A stretch of 64,000 nucleotides of DNA from Heterotrichella gracilis (taxonomy: Eukaryota; Sar; Xanthophyceae; Tribonematales; Xanthonemataceae), in NCBI GenBank assembly GCA_032358255.1, contig JAULBX010000003.1, positions 393,451 through 457,450 on the forward strand. The letters are read 5' to 3'. The notes under the pieces are model-generated. The model did no database searches and was not told the DNA's origin. It saw only the letters and a program-made list of their open reading frames with translations. The position numbers were made by a program, and so were the translations under genes. Shown in pieces: positions 46,576 to 58,473 of the stretch. The number at the start of each line of letters is the position of its first letter. The stretch's first letter is position 1.

Positions 46576-49500
46576 ATGACCATACTTTCGACTGGAGACT
46601 GTGTGCAGTTACTCTCCCCTGCGGGGCATCCCTATGTGGTAAGGGTGTAAAGCTTTGAAGCTAATTGCAATTGATCCAACGGCCTCAAAGAGCCTGACAG
46701 CGTGAGATATTCTGCAGGTTGAGACTGTTCAAGGACTATGTGTCCTGGTTGAGTACTCTGAAACTGGAGGAGACAGGGAACCTGAGATTTTAGAGGTAGT
46801 GCAAACTGAGGTATGAGGGATGTCTGCATCCACATGCTATGCACCCAAACACTGGCCCTTGCTGACCAGCCTGTTCTGTGGACAGTTTGTTGAGTTCTTT
46901 GGGTTTCGTGGAGTGAGCAGTGGTGGCCTGTGCCTTCAAGTCAGGAAGCGCTCACAGCACAGGCTCTGCTTCTTTTCCTCCAATGTTGGGGTCTGGGAGC
47001 AATGGAAGGTGCGGCCCATGGTATTGTGCACTGGTAACCTGGTGCTTGGTTGCTGTGTCTTACATATACGCCAATGCAGGTGATGCAACTATGCCAAGTG
47101 GGGAAGTCATCCACGGAGTGGACCGCCACCTTGGTCCCCAGACAGTACGTGACACCATACCCGCACCTGCAGTCTTGCCTGTACACTCCTTGCCTGCCTT
47201 GCCTGCGCTGGAGACGTAACACCTTCACTCCAATCAGGTTGGAGAGCTTCAGGCTACCTGTGACGATCAAGAAGGTGGAAGCCTCAAGCCCATCCAGCTC
47301 AATTACCACCCTACCTTTCTTCAGGAGTAAGTCCAGCGGTCCACCCTTCTATTCCACGCTGATCAGTGTCCAGCACTGTCATGTCCTTAATAAAGTGTCT
47401 TTTATGTGCACTGTCAAGCACCCACTGCTATGGTTGTTAGGCAAGCACATACACCCTAAACCCTAAACCCTAAACATGGGGAACGTTATCCTATCTGTGC
47501 AAACTATGTTGCCAACTGCCTCAGTGCCACATGGAGAGGACAACCTGGAGGACGATGTGATGGACCTGGGGATACAAGCCACAGCAAAGCTGGCGCGGAG
47601 ACTCACGATGGGCCCGCTGAAGAGCTACCTGCGTGCCTGGCAGCATGCAGCGCACTGGCAGCGCAGGCTAAGGTAGGCGCACAATAAGCAATAATGCTGT
47701 ATACCCATTTCACTGCCATGCATGCAAGTTAGTTAAACTCAGTCAATGTGGTGAGCAAATATCTAGTATTGACTTTTGCGGGTATTGGCTTATATGTGCA
47801 GGAATGGCAAGCAGCATGCAGAGCAGTTTCGAGAGGCACGCCTCCAGTTTTGTGCTCTGTACAGTTGGCATCAGCACTTGCAGCGCTTGAAGGGGTACAA
47901 GCTGAAGTTTGAACGCATACAAACCAGGTACGCTTGGAACAATGCCCATCAATTGTATATTGGACATCAACCCTAAATTCTACATATACGTACGTTTAGG
48001 GTTTAGGGTCTAGGGTTTAGGGTTTAGGGTTTAGGGTTGTTCATGGTTGGCAGCTGTATTGTGCCTGACATGCTGCACCACCAACCCCTGACGTGACACA
48101 CTGTAATACGTTGCAGGCATACACTATGGCTCAAAAGGACAGCACTGCACGGCTGGTACTGGTACACCCAGAATGGGACCACAAGCGCAGATGCTGTAGC
48201 GGCGTTCCGACACCTGCGGGCTTCAAGGCTGCTAGCCTTGTGCCTGAATGCCTGGATCGAGGTGCACATGCAGCGCAAGCAGGTGAAGCTGGCTGTGCAG
48301 CGGGCATTGCAGAAGCAAACCAGGAGCTTGCTGATTCGAGTAGTGGACCAGTGGGCCACAAGAGTGTTCATCAAAAAGGCTGCGATGTACAAGGTAAGCC
48401 TAGCATTGCATGCCAACTGATTGCTGGCACAGGCCAACCTGTAATGCATGCACACTGGCATTACGGCCTGTCATACCAAACATTTGCTTTCATGCTTATC
48501 AGACTGACAGCGATTGTGACCAATTGTTTCTGTACAACTGCGTACTCAGCAACCACAGCTGATTATGATTTTTGCTGGCATGGCCAGGTGCACAAGCATG
48601 TCAGTGCCGTCCGCCAAAGGGTTCTGCAGCGCATGGTGTCGTGGTGGCACGCGTGGGCATGCGCCAGGAGGCACAGGGAGGGAGCCATACAGTGGGTGAG
48701 GCAGCAATGTCATTGCACATGTGCTGTCAGACAAGAGTCAGTTAGGATGTAGATGGATTTTATGTATTGCCTCTACAGTGCCCATAAATGCAAACGCACC
48801 TGTCTTAGATGTGTGGATTGCAGCAGCACGTTTAATGGCGCCACTGTGCCTATCATGTTCCTTATTATGATGCTCATGGCTGAGACTTATGTCTTCTCAC
48901 CTACAGATGATCAATGCCAGGGCACTGAGGGTCAAGCACAGGATTGTGGATGAACTGTGGGCAGGCATGCAAGAAAGCAGACACCTGGTAGCCGCAGCGG
49001 CAGGGTACCACTCCCGCTTGCAATTGGTAAAAGCATGGAACTCTTGGTACACCATTGCTCAGATGCACACGCACCAGCCGCAACTGCAGCAGCCGCAACC
49101 GCAGCAGCAGCACCCCCAGCAACCCCACCAGCAGCTTCCCCAAGAAGAGCAACCACAACCGCACCAGTCCCACGAGCAGCATGCGCAACCCCCATTGCAG
49201 GGATCTCAGCAACAGCACCTGCAACAAACTCAACAGGCACAACAGCACCAGCCGCAACCGCAACAGCAGCAGGCAGAAAACAAGCAACCCCTGGGCCCAG
49301 CCCTAGCAGCGTCAGTGTTTGGTGCTTGGGCAGCGCACACAGCCAGGCAAGCTCAGCTCCGGGGCCTGCAGCACATGGTCGCCCACCACCGGCTGTCAAC
49401 CACGCTGCAAAACGCGTGGCGGGAATGGCGCATGTGGCACCAGCACAAGCAGGCGCGGCGCATGCGGGGAGAGGCAGCAAGGTCCCTTGCAGCCCGGGCA

Positions 49501-52500
49501 CTGTGCACCAAGGCTGTGCTTTCTTGGCACCTGGTGGCCCTCCAAAGCCAGGAGAGGAAGCTGTGCCAGGGGGCAGCGACAGCTCAGGCGGTGGCACACC
49601 ACCGCTACCAGCTGCTGTCTTGCGCGATGGCATCCTGGCGCGAGCATGTGCAGCACAGGCGCTTCAAGCACGCCTGCTGTGTGGGGGCGGCACACAACTG
49701 TGCACGCCACTTATTGCTCAAGGCATGGATACTGTGGAGGTGCCATGTGGAGGATCAAGGCTCCATGCATGCAGCTGCGGATGTGTTTGCGCGCAAGCAT
49801 ATGCAGCGTGTCGGGGCAGCCTGTTTGATGGCGTGGCGCATGCATACCGCATGGAAGGCCTTTGCAGAGCACACTGTGCAGCACTGGGCAGCAGTGAGGA
49901 GGCGCAAGGGGGTTGGCGCCAGCTTCAGGTGCTGGCGGCTGTGGCTGCTGGGAAGGAAGCGGGTGCGCCTGCTGCAGATGCAGGTCTTGGAGACTAGGAG
50001 GCTCAGCATGCTGAGGAGGGCTTTTGATCACTGGCGCCAGCACACGCTGGAACATGCGGAGTGCGGCAGCGGTTGTGGATTGGAATTGGCGGAGAGGTAC
50101 CGGCAGCAGTGGCTGATGGCTGCAGGGCTGCAGGGGTTCATGGAAGGAGTGCTCAGGTCACATATGAAGAGGTGGGTGCCATGTGCATGATGAACGTTCT
50201 ACATTTAAAGCACAAATGCTCAACATTCTCACTTCATGAGTATGCACTTAAAGCACACAAATCTTTTGTTGGATGATTGTTTCAGTAATTGTTGATTTGC
50301 TGGCAACATCATCAATGTTTATTTTATCAGTTTGTCAACTTGCCATAGTGTAATCCAGTGCCTGATAATACTGCTGTTTTACTAAATGTGATAGTCTATT
50401 GCGCAGGAGCAGCGAGGCTCTAGCTTCCACTGCGAGCAAGTACCAGCTGCTGGCCAGAAGCATGTCTGCATGGCGGGAATGTGTGGCAACGCAGCGGGGC
50501 AACCAGCAGCACATGGAGGCAGCAGCAATGCCATGCACGTCTGACCTCCTTGCCGTGCGAAGGTATGATGCATGCATGTGCCTGGTGCACAAAACATTGT
50601 GCACCAATGTTCTCAATGAGAACACCATGTTTCCACGAATGTAGGTAAACGACATAAGTACAGTAAGTCCAGTAAATGAATGCATCGCTGTTGTGACCGG
50701 TGCAACATTGGTGTACATGCATGGGGTGGATGTATGAAGAAATGATGCAATGTACTGGCTGATCTCACACTCTTGTTTATTCCCCTTCCTCAGTACCGTA
50801 TGCCCTTACACTTTTTGACAGAACTTGACTCATGCAGGGCGTTTGCCAAATGGCTGGTGTGGGCTGTTGGTGAGGCATCAGCAAAGGTTGCAGCCCGGCA
50901 GAGCCTCATGCAGGCACTGCACAAGGCCTCCACCCACATCCTGTTGCAGTGGGTGATTGCAGCATGGGCCCAGCTTGTGCTTGAGAGCCATGATCTGCAG
51001 ACCACGTTCACTGCATGGCAAGAAAGTGCATGCACTGCTGGATCCCATCGCATGCAATGCCTGCATACACTGCAGCAGCGGCGGAACACGCAGATCCTCT
51101 CCAGGGTTCTCCACTCCTGGAGGCAGCTGACAGCGCACTTGGGGAGCAGCAGGGAAGCACTTGGGGCTGTTGTGAGGCATGTCTACGAGGCCCTGCTGAT
51201 GGCCACAGTGTTTGCTGCATGGCGAGATCATACTGCTGACATGGCAGGAGCAGCAGCCACCAAGGTGCAGCATGCAGAGCGGGCTCAGGGCAGGCGACTG
51301 CTGTGCAAGGCGCTGTTGCAGTGGCAGGTGCATGCGGCACCGCGCAGCACACAGCTGCATGCGCGGATGCGGCAACAGGGCAAGCTGCATGTGACAGTCT
51401 CTTGGGGCGAGGTACCCTCTGAACCCTAAGCTCTGAACGGACACCCTACAAAGGGCAAAGGAAGCAGGGGAGCAGGCATTGTGGTGCATTAAAATTGTTA
51501 CACCTTTCTATCACATGTGCTTACATGCGTTCCAGCAATACAGCCAGATTGGCAAGTGCCAGCAGATTAGCAAATGCCAGGAGTGCCAGCAAATGCTGGT
51601 GATTTATGTGGTATGCCCCTTCTGGTTGGGTGCTGAGTTCCTCTCTGGTCAATGCGCACAGGTGATGGAGGAGCCTGCATGGGACCCGTCCAGCAAGGTG
51701 CCCGCTGCGCATGGTTGCACAGTCCATGGACAGCTTGAGGGACAGCCATTGCATGAGCTGGCCACTGCCCACGACCCACCACTGTCAGCCCATGGACAGA
51801 GGATGGAGCATGCAGTGATTGAGCAGCAGAGGTGAGTGACTTAGGTTTGTATTGTTGTCACATATTTATGGTGCGCATGTCTTGGCATGTTGAAGTGCTG
51901 TAATTTGAATGCAAGGCGTGTGGTATGCAGGCAAAGGACTCACAAGCTTTGCACCGCAGCGTTTACTGCTTGGCGGAAGTGGGTGCATGGCAGGAAAATA
52001 GTGCAGGCAGAGAATTTGCTCAGTGACAAAAGGTGCAGTAGACAATACTTGCTTGCAAAATATTCGAATTCTTGCAATTGGTTGACCAGTTGCATGCTAG
52101 TCAGAGACACAGCATATGCATGTTGCCGCATCATTATGCCGAACATTCTGTGTTTTGTGGCGCTGCAGGCAGTTGCTGCTTCAGCTGACCAGGGCATTCT
52201 ACGGCTGGATGTACATGGTCACAGATGGCAGAGGGGGCCAACAACAGAGGACAGCGCACGCACAACGCAGCAGCATGCACCAGGCAGATGTGGGCTGTGC
52301 GTCTGCATCAGGTCCCAGCAACCAGGTGCCGGCACAGGACCACCCACACCAGCAGCAGCCAGCAGCAGCCCCTTCAGTGCGCAGGGGGATGTGCTCTACC
52401 CCCACGCACACACACAGGCACAGCGGCAGCAGCCCTGCAGCAGGGCACAACCATGCCAGCACAGCGAGGTTGGTACCTCCTGTTTTGCAGGGAAGCTCAG

Positions 52501-53384
52501 CTCCCACCGCTCCTAGAATTGGAGGCTTTGCACATGCCGGCGGCCGCCCACCTCCAGCGGCGCTGCACGGAGACCCCCAGGTGCCAAGGGCTGGGGCGTG
52601 GACACGTGGCGCCTGTCTCGCCTGCTGCAGCAAGCGGGCGGGCAGCAGCGGTCTGTGCAGCGCCTGCAGCACGTGCCCCCTGCTGGGTGGGTTTGGGCGC
52701 ATCATGGATGACTGTGCAGCACTGGGGATGAAGGTGCAGCAGCTGGAGGCACAGAGGTGCGGGCCTAGGGCTTAAGGTTTAGGGTAAAGGGTTTAGGATT
52801 TGGGGCTAAGGGTTTAGGGCTTCAGGGCCTGGCTTTAAGTTAGGATTTTGGGTTGTGTACTTAGGTTGAGGGTGTGACAGCTGGGGACGCTGAGGTGCAT
52901 GACTAGTGTTTTGCCTACGCACGATGTTGAGCCCGTCACAGGTGATAGCAGGGGTGTTCATGATTGGCAAGTGCCACTGATACTGCTTAGGACCATTTGT
53001 GCGATTGTCACCTCGCGATGTACTGCTGGAAATGCATGCAACAAGTTACCAACTATCATGTGCAGGCTGGCGGATGCAGACGCCATGCACCGGACAAACG
53101 CGGTGCTCAAGGGCCAGCTGGCGCGCTGCGCATCAAACACTGCGGCCATAGTGGAGGCGCTGCAAGGGGAGAGCAGCGAGGCGTGGGCAACAGAGGTGGG
53201 GCACCCTGGTGGCAGTTGGAGCACGCGGCAAGTGGCTGGTGCTGGGAGCTGTCCCGAACCTCAACACAGTAGGGCTGTGCAGTGCACACCTGGCACACTG
53301 TGCTGCCATCTGGCTGGTGCTGGGGAGGGACCACCTGGCCTTGGCCTGCGCACTGCCAGGCACATGAGCAGCATTGCATTATAG
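46576..53384 (+). CDS. Sfi1-like centrin-binding repeat protein
   Basis: A long multi-exon gene. N-terminal exons join in phase: 46576-46638, 46718-46795, 46886-46939, 47080-47144, 47238-47326, 47525-47672, 47802-47927 and 48117 onwards. Later exons include about 48588-48696, a large one at 48907-50171, then about 50407-50562, 50836-51410, 51930-52035, 52170-52757 and 53069-53384. From residue ~120 the protein consists of about 22 Trp-containing helical repeats of the Sfi1 kind (for example LQNAWREWRMW, LLSCAMASWREHVQ, MLRRAFDHWRQH, VFAAWRDHTAD), which in Sfi1 bind centrin along a long helix at spindle pole bodies or basal bodies. A Gln/Pro/His-rich insert (about 49060-49280) splits the array. 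The N-terminal ~115 residues are not recognised. The 3' exons after 52170 are less certain; the stop at 53384 is the end of the open frame. A basal-body or centrosome role is inferred from the repeats. Confidence 0.82.
47452..47475 (+). repeat. Interstitial CCCTAAA tract
   Basis: Three to four units of CCCTAAA in an intron of the Sfi1-like gene, 50 bp before the acceptor at 47524. Confidence 0.95.
47996..48038 (+). repeat. Interstitial TTTAGGG tract
   Basis: About six units of TTTAGGG with one variant (TCTAGGG), in the next-but-one intron of the same gene and in the opposite orientation to the tract at 47452. Confidence 0.95.
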
Positions 53385-54192
53385 TGTGGCGCAATGCAGT
53401 GCCGATACCAGGGTGCCTTGCTGCTGCAGCGTGTGACTATGACAGAGCCAGATCACCATCACAGAGCCAGGGGATCTTTCCACCTAGTAGGCCAAGGTCA
53501 TGTCATGGGTCAATGGCCACGCAATATCCCTCACCAAGGGCCCAGCTGGATCTGTAACAACGAGCTTTGCTTCAAGGGCATCCCAGGGTTGCCTGACAAG
53601 CTGACAGTGTCACCGTTGGCACGTGCACTCAACTTGATGCATGTGACACTGCCACCTAGGTATGCCCCTGTGGCAATAACTGCTCCAGAGTTTGCTCCGC
53701 TTTTCAAGGACTCAGTAAGCGTGGTGTGTAAGGCTACCCTCGTGGGGCTGGGCCAGTGCAGGTATACACATGCTGCAGCAGGTCCCACCATACATGCTTG
53801 ACACATCAGCAGCTGGGACCACCACAGTAAAATTTGAGTATCAATTATTTTGTACTGCATTGGCTTACAGGGCAACTCATGCGAATCATCGCACTGTCAC
53901 GTGCTGCCAGTGTCAGGCTGCATCCAGCCATGCCACGCCATGTCAGCAAACCTGCTAGACCTTGCATAAGCCCAAATCTTTGCCATGAACACATGTGCTG
54001 CAGCGCACGGCGTGGATATCTGGCCTCCTCCCAACAGTGTTCTCCCGACCTCCCCCTCTCTCCCCTCCTCACATTGTCCCCACCCCCACCCAATCCCCAC
54101 CCCCACCCACCGACCACCTTTAGTGTGCTCTCCAAGCCCCCCCACCGCCCACCCCCACATTGCGGTCCCGCCCCCCATCAAGTCCAGCGCCC
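53385..54192. other. Region between the Sfi1-like gene and GCN5
   Basis: Contains a plus-strand open frame at 53394-53801 (with SPLARALNLMHVTLPPRYAP and TAPEFAPLFKD) that reads like protein and could be a further 3' exon of the Sfi1-like gene, or chance. From 54040 to 54180 it is a C-rich low-complexity stretch. GCN5 ends at 54193 on the other strand. Confidence 0.35.
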
Positions 54193-57100
54193 TCAGTCCT
54201 TGACAGATATGTGCGAGTTGATGTACGACTCAAAGAATGCCCCCAGCTTCTGCGCGCACTTGTAGAACACCGTGTCCTGCGCGTTGTACACCTGCGCGTT
54301 GTTGCACATGCGCCTGAAGTCTGCAGCGAATATGTCCAGCGTTAGGTAGTAGTGCTTGGACCGCACCCGCTGCTCCATGGTGCTCAGGTCCATGGGGTCC
54401 TGAGGGGCAGGAGGGGGGGTATTCAGAACCGCAATCGGGATTTGGGATTGGAATTTTGCAAAGGCGCTTAGGGCAGCAGCGCCATAGCCATCCCCCGGGG
54501 GGCTCAGCCCACCATGGACAACCGGCCATTAGCAAGGAAGACAGAGTGAATGGGGAGTGAGGGGAGAGGTTTGGGGTCAGAGGCGGGAGGTGGAGGACAT
54601 GCTTGCAAATGGAGGAGGGCATGCGTGGGGGCTACTTTGGATGTGCGTGGCGCACGGTGCAGCAATGGGTTCACAAGGGGACGGATCTTGCCAAGCGCAA
54701 TGTAACTCAATCATAATCTAGCGCGACACAACCACAAAGACACAACCGCAGAACCGTCACCCCGCCTACCTTGATGATGTCGTAGTAGTCTGGCACCTCC
54801 TCTGCCGGCACCGGGTCCATGAATGGCCATGCGTCCTCGTGCTTCTGGAGCACTCGCAGCACCTGAGGAGGACGCAGGGCGCAATGAACCAACGGATATT
54901 CAATATGTATAATAAAGTATAGAGTGTCTTTAAAATAAAATTGTATGTATAGACACATATGCCTCCCATATCCTGTTTCATTTAAGGTATTAAATTCAAA
55001 ACAATTCCCGAGACACAATTTCACCATGTTTTGACCACATTCAAATAAAGTGAATCGCAAAACGCACAGCTACGACAGCATACATTCGCCTAGTAGCATG
55101 CAGCCCACCAACAGCAGCTATGCCCTCCTTCATTCCCCGCACCTCCATCATGAACTTCTCCAGGTTTGCTGGTGTGGGCTCCAGCACCCCTCCCCCGGTG
55201 AGCAGCAGCACCTGTTGCTGGTGCTCGTCGCGTATCCAGCCAGCCTCACGCACCCCTGGTAGTGACACAAACCCTAGATTAGGGTCTGGTTGTGGCGGTA
55301 GACATCGCGGCGGGGTAACTCGGCATGGTCAGGTTGGCAGCATGCTCATGTTGGTGATGGCCATGCCAAGCCCAGGGGGGAATGCGAGCCTGGTGAGACA
55401 TGTTTGGTTCCACATCCAGCTGCACAGGTAACACCCTCAGTACACCGCAATATGCCACTAGCTCAGATTAGGGTGACTACAAAGATGCCAGCCCTGATAC
55501 CACCATTCAAACCCGATCCCATCCCCATCGCCACCCACCTGGGATCGTCTCAATGTCTACCTGCCTGCGCGCACCCTTTTGCTTGAAGTGCGGCAGGCCC
55601 GGGTGCACGATGTGGGACTTTGAGAACAGCCGGATCTGTGAGTCCAGCGCCTGGCGCTGCGTGCGGATCATGTCCGGGAAGCATGTGTGGCGCAGGCGCG
55701 GGTGGATGATGCACTCCATGAGCGTGCCGCCGTCATAGTCCTTGATATAGCCAAACCACTGCGCGCATAACCGATAGGGTTTAGGGCTAGAGGCGAGGGT
55801 TATGCGCATGCCACATGTGCTGGGTAGGGTGCATCATGCACTCCAAGAGCTTGGCGCGGGTCAGGAAATCCTTGATGTATGCAACACCCTGCATGCACCC
55901 GGGTGAGGGCCAGCGATCTGCATGCGCCGTGAAGGACGTGTCAAGATGCACTCCCCCCACACGCAGCCTGTGCCACGGATCACGCCGCGCCTCCTCTCCT
56001 CCACATGCAACTCCCTGCCATGACCCCCCCCCCCCCCACACACACACACCTGCTCCTGCCTCTCCTGCTGCCTGCCCGGGCTGATGCACCCCCCATATAT
56101 GCGCGCGCTGCCGTAATGCATGTTGATAGACCATGCTGCGCCCACCCCCCTATGCAAGTCCTGCCATGACCTCCCAAACCCGCCACCCAGCCCCCCCTCC
56201 TTACCCGCTCCCTGTCCAAGCTGATGCTCTTGGTGAAGCCCTGCTTGGCAAAGTACCCCACCGCGTTGTTGTCGGCATAGGTCAGGAAGTGAGTCAGGTG
56301 GTCATGCTCCCGGGCATACTCCTGCGGCAAGGGGGAGCAACACGGGGGTGAGCCAATGGCCGCATAGCCTACGCCTGATGCCGGAATGTCCACTGCGGCT
56401 TGGGCAGCATGCTGGTAGCGATGCGCGTGGGGTGGTGCATGCTCGTGGTTGCATGCCAAGTCGACGTGTACGGTTGGTATCAACGCATAGGCCACAATCC
56501 TTTCGCACATCGGCGTCCCTTCTAGGATGATAACGGCGCACCTTGGGGGTGCAATGTGCAGCATGCTGTAGCAATGCGATGCAAGAGTGCCAAAGCCTGC
56601 CTACCCCACTCTCACCAGAAGAATCAAGCAGCGATGAAACCTCCCCCAAAAACCCTTACACCACCGCCCGCAGTTTCGGAACCCCAGTGGGCCAGATATG
56701 ACGAGTACCTCGGGGTACTCCAACGACCACTTGCCAAACCCTAAACCCTAAATGGGTACCTTGGTGTAGTTCATCAGCCGCGTGCCAAACCCCTTGACCT
56801 GCTCGTTTGAGGTGACAGCACAGAAGGCGATCTCGCCAAAGCCCTGCTGGTGAAAGGGCCGGTAGGTGATGCCGCCCAGCACCACGTTGTCCCGCTTGCG
56901 CGCAATGAGGCACGAGCGGTGCCGCCGGTCCAGCACCAGGCGCACGATGTACTCCTTGGGCATGTTGGGGAGCTGCTTCGAGAAGATGTTCTTCAAGGAG
57001 ATAAGCCTGCGGGGTGCAAGGGAGGTGCATGGGTTGCTGTGGATGCCACGCTGTGATTGTTGATGAGCGGTGGGTGGTTTGCCTAGGGTCTTTGAGCCTC

Positions 57101-57858
57101 ATAACTGTGGGCAACGTAGGTCTGCTTTGCGCCGGTTGTGCAAGGGTGGATGGTTGCTAATGGCTGTACTGCTTGGAAAAGACTGACTTACGGTCCACCT
57201 CTGAATATGAACCCACTGGTGGTGCATTGTAAAGCATGGGGTTTCATAGTCGGCCTCACCAGATGAGATGCGTGTGGTCCCCGTCGTTCTGGACGTATTC
57301 GAAAGAGAGTTCCCCTTCCGCTTCACTGTTTTGAAGGTACAGCTCCCTCTGCGCGTAGGCCCCGCTAACGTATGGGTCTGATGCCGCTGTCTCCAAAGGG
57401 ACCACGGCATCTTGTTGGTCTGCAGCTGTAGAAGGCTGCTCGTCTTCTTCAGCAGGCGCGACCTCGGGTTCTGTTTCTTGTTTTGTATCCAGCTCAGCCT
57501 TAACCTCCTCGTGTACCTGGAGGGTGGCGGGCATCAGCTGATAGGTAGGGCATGATCAGCCGCACCCCAAAGAATGCATGGCATGCATCATTATGCAAAG
57601 CGCAATGAAACGCTGCCATTTACAGCTCTAACAATAGTTAGTATTATTACTGGACGGTATAGTTTGCGAGACGGTGCAAACAGCAACAGGTGGCCCCATT
57701 GACCGTGGTCCGCCCCCAACGACCAGCTTGGTTCTAAACCTCCAGCGTTAGCGAGTCCACTGTGCTCCGTAAGCTCTGCGCACCTGGTTGTTAGCCTTGC
57801 TGTTTGCGTTGCCGTACTTCCTTCGTTTCCTGGACGGTGTCTCGTCAATGTCAGTCAT
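54193..57858 (-). CDS. GCN5: GCN5-type histone acetyltransferase with bromodomain
   Basis: Eight exons join in phase to 442 residues: 57784-57858, 57260-57516, 56760-57006, 56205-56321, 55539-55758, 55143-55255, 54770-54862 and 54193-54399. Catalytic subunit of SAGA-type complexes, acetylating histone H3 tails in the nucleus. The first exon gives [20 protein letters not shown], including a basic NLS-like run. An acidic linker leads to the HAT domain (about 95-300): [28 protein letters not shown] with the general-base Glu169, acetyl-CoA loop [23 protein letters not shown], and the [13 protein letters not shown] end. The bromodomain (about 344-440) has [22 protein letters not shown] and the acetyl-lysine Asn413 (NNAQVYN). 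The N-terminus is shorter than in land-plant GCN5. It is head to head with the E(z) gene. Confidence 0.96.
55772..55895 (-). repeat. Decayed copy of a GCN5 exon start
   Basis: In the intron upstream of the exon starting at 55758, a minus-strand block reads GVAYIKDF...LLECMMHP, resembling the true FGYIKDY...LMECIIHP about 126 bp away, and has its own CAG acceptor. The remnant TAGGGTTTAGGG lies between the two. Confidence 0.6.
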
Positions 57859-58473
57859 TTGAAAGCTCCACCCCCCTTCCAAATCAGGCCAGGTCCATCT
57901 GCAGATCGGCCAGGCAACTCTTCACATGGTCACCGTTTTGGCCTTAACACAGCGCTGCCTTATAAACTAGCTCATAGCCAGGAGGGTGCGTGCGATGGAC
58001 GTGGTTCCTTTCAACCCTCGCTCACCAAACACTGCAGTTCAACCCAATGCTGATGATAAGCTGCGTTTCAGTTAGCTCTAGGGCCCTCCCCAGATTAACA
58101 GCTACTGCGTCTTGAGTATAGGCAACGAAGTAGGCAACGATATATGCTTGTCAGTATCACTTTTTTCAGTCAACCACTTTTTAAAGTCTGGCCTGTAAGT
58201 TCTGCTGGCACTTGTGTTTTACCAGCCTTGGTCACTAGGGTTAATCAGGTGTTATAACAGTGCTGTCAACGCCAGCGCAACTATTTATGTCGCACCTTCG
58301 ACCTGTCAATTCTGCCACACGCTAGGTGTGCCCTAGTTCTGCTGTGGACCCTTTTGAATCCGTGGGCTATGGACTCGTTACAAACCGCGAGCTGTCATTT
58401 TTGACCTGCATGCAACAGGGTTCCAAAGTGCTCACTAACCAAGGGGCCCTAAGGAGTAGGTGGCGTGGTATCA
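57859..58473. promoter_or_regulatory. Head-to-head promoter region of GCN5 and E(z)
   Basis: 615 bases separate the two start codons. No other gene fits. It must carry both 5' UTRs and promoters, so the two chromatin genes may share control elements. No motif can be named with confidence. Confidence 0.5.

Noticed and set aside
48932-49997. Long open frames on both strands over the large Sfi1-like exon
   Set aside because: They are Ala/Pro-rich shadow frames of GC-rich, CAG-rich coding DNA; only the 48907-50171 frame has the Trp repeats.
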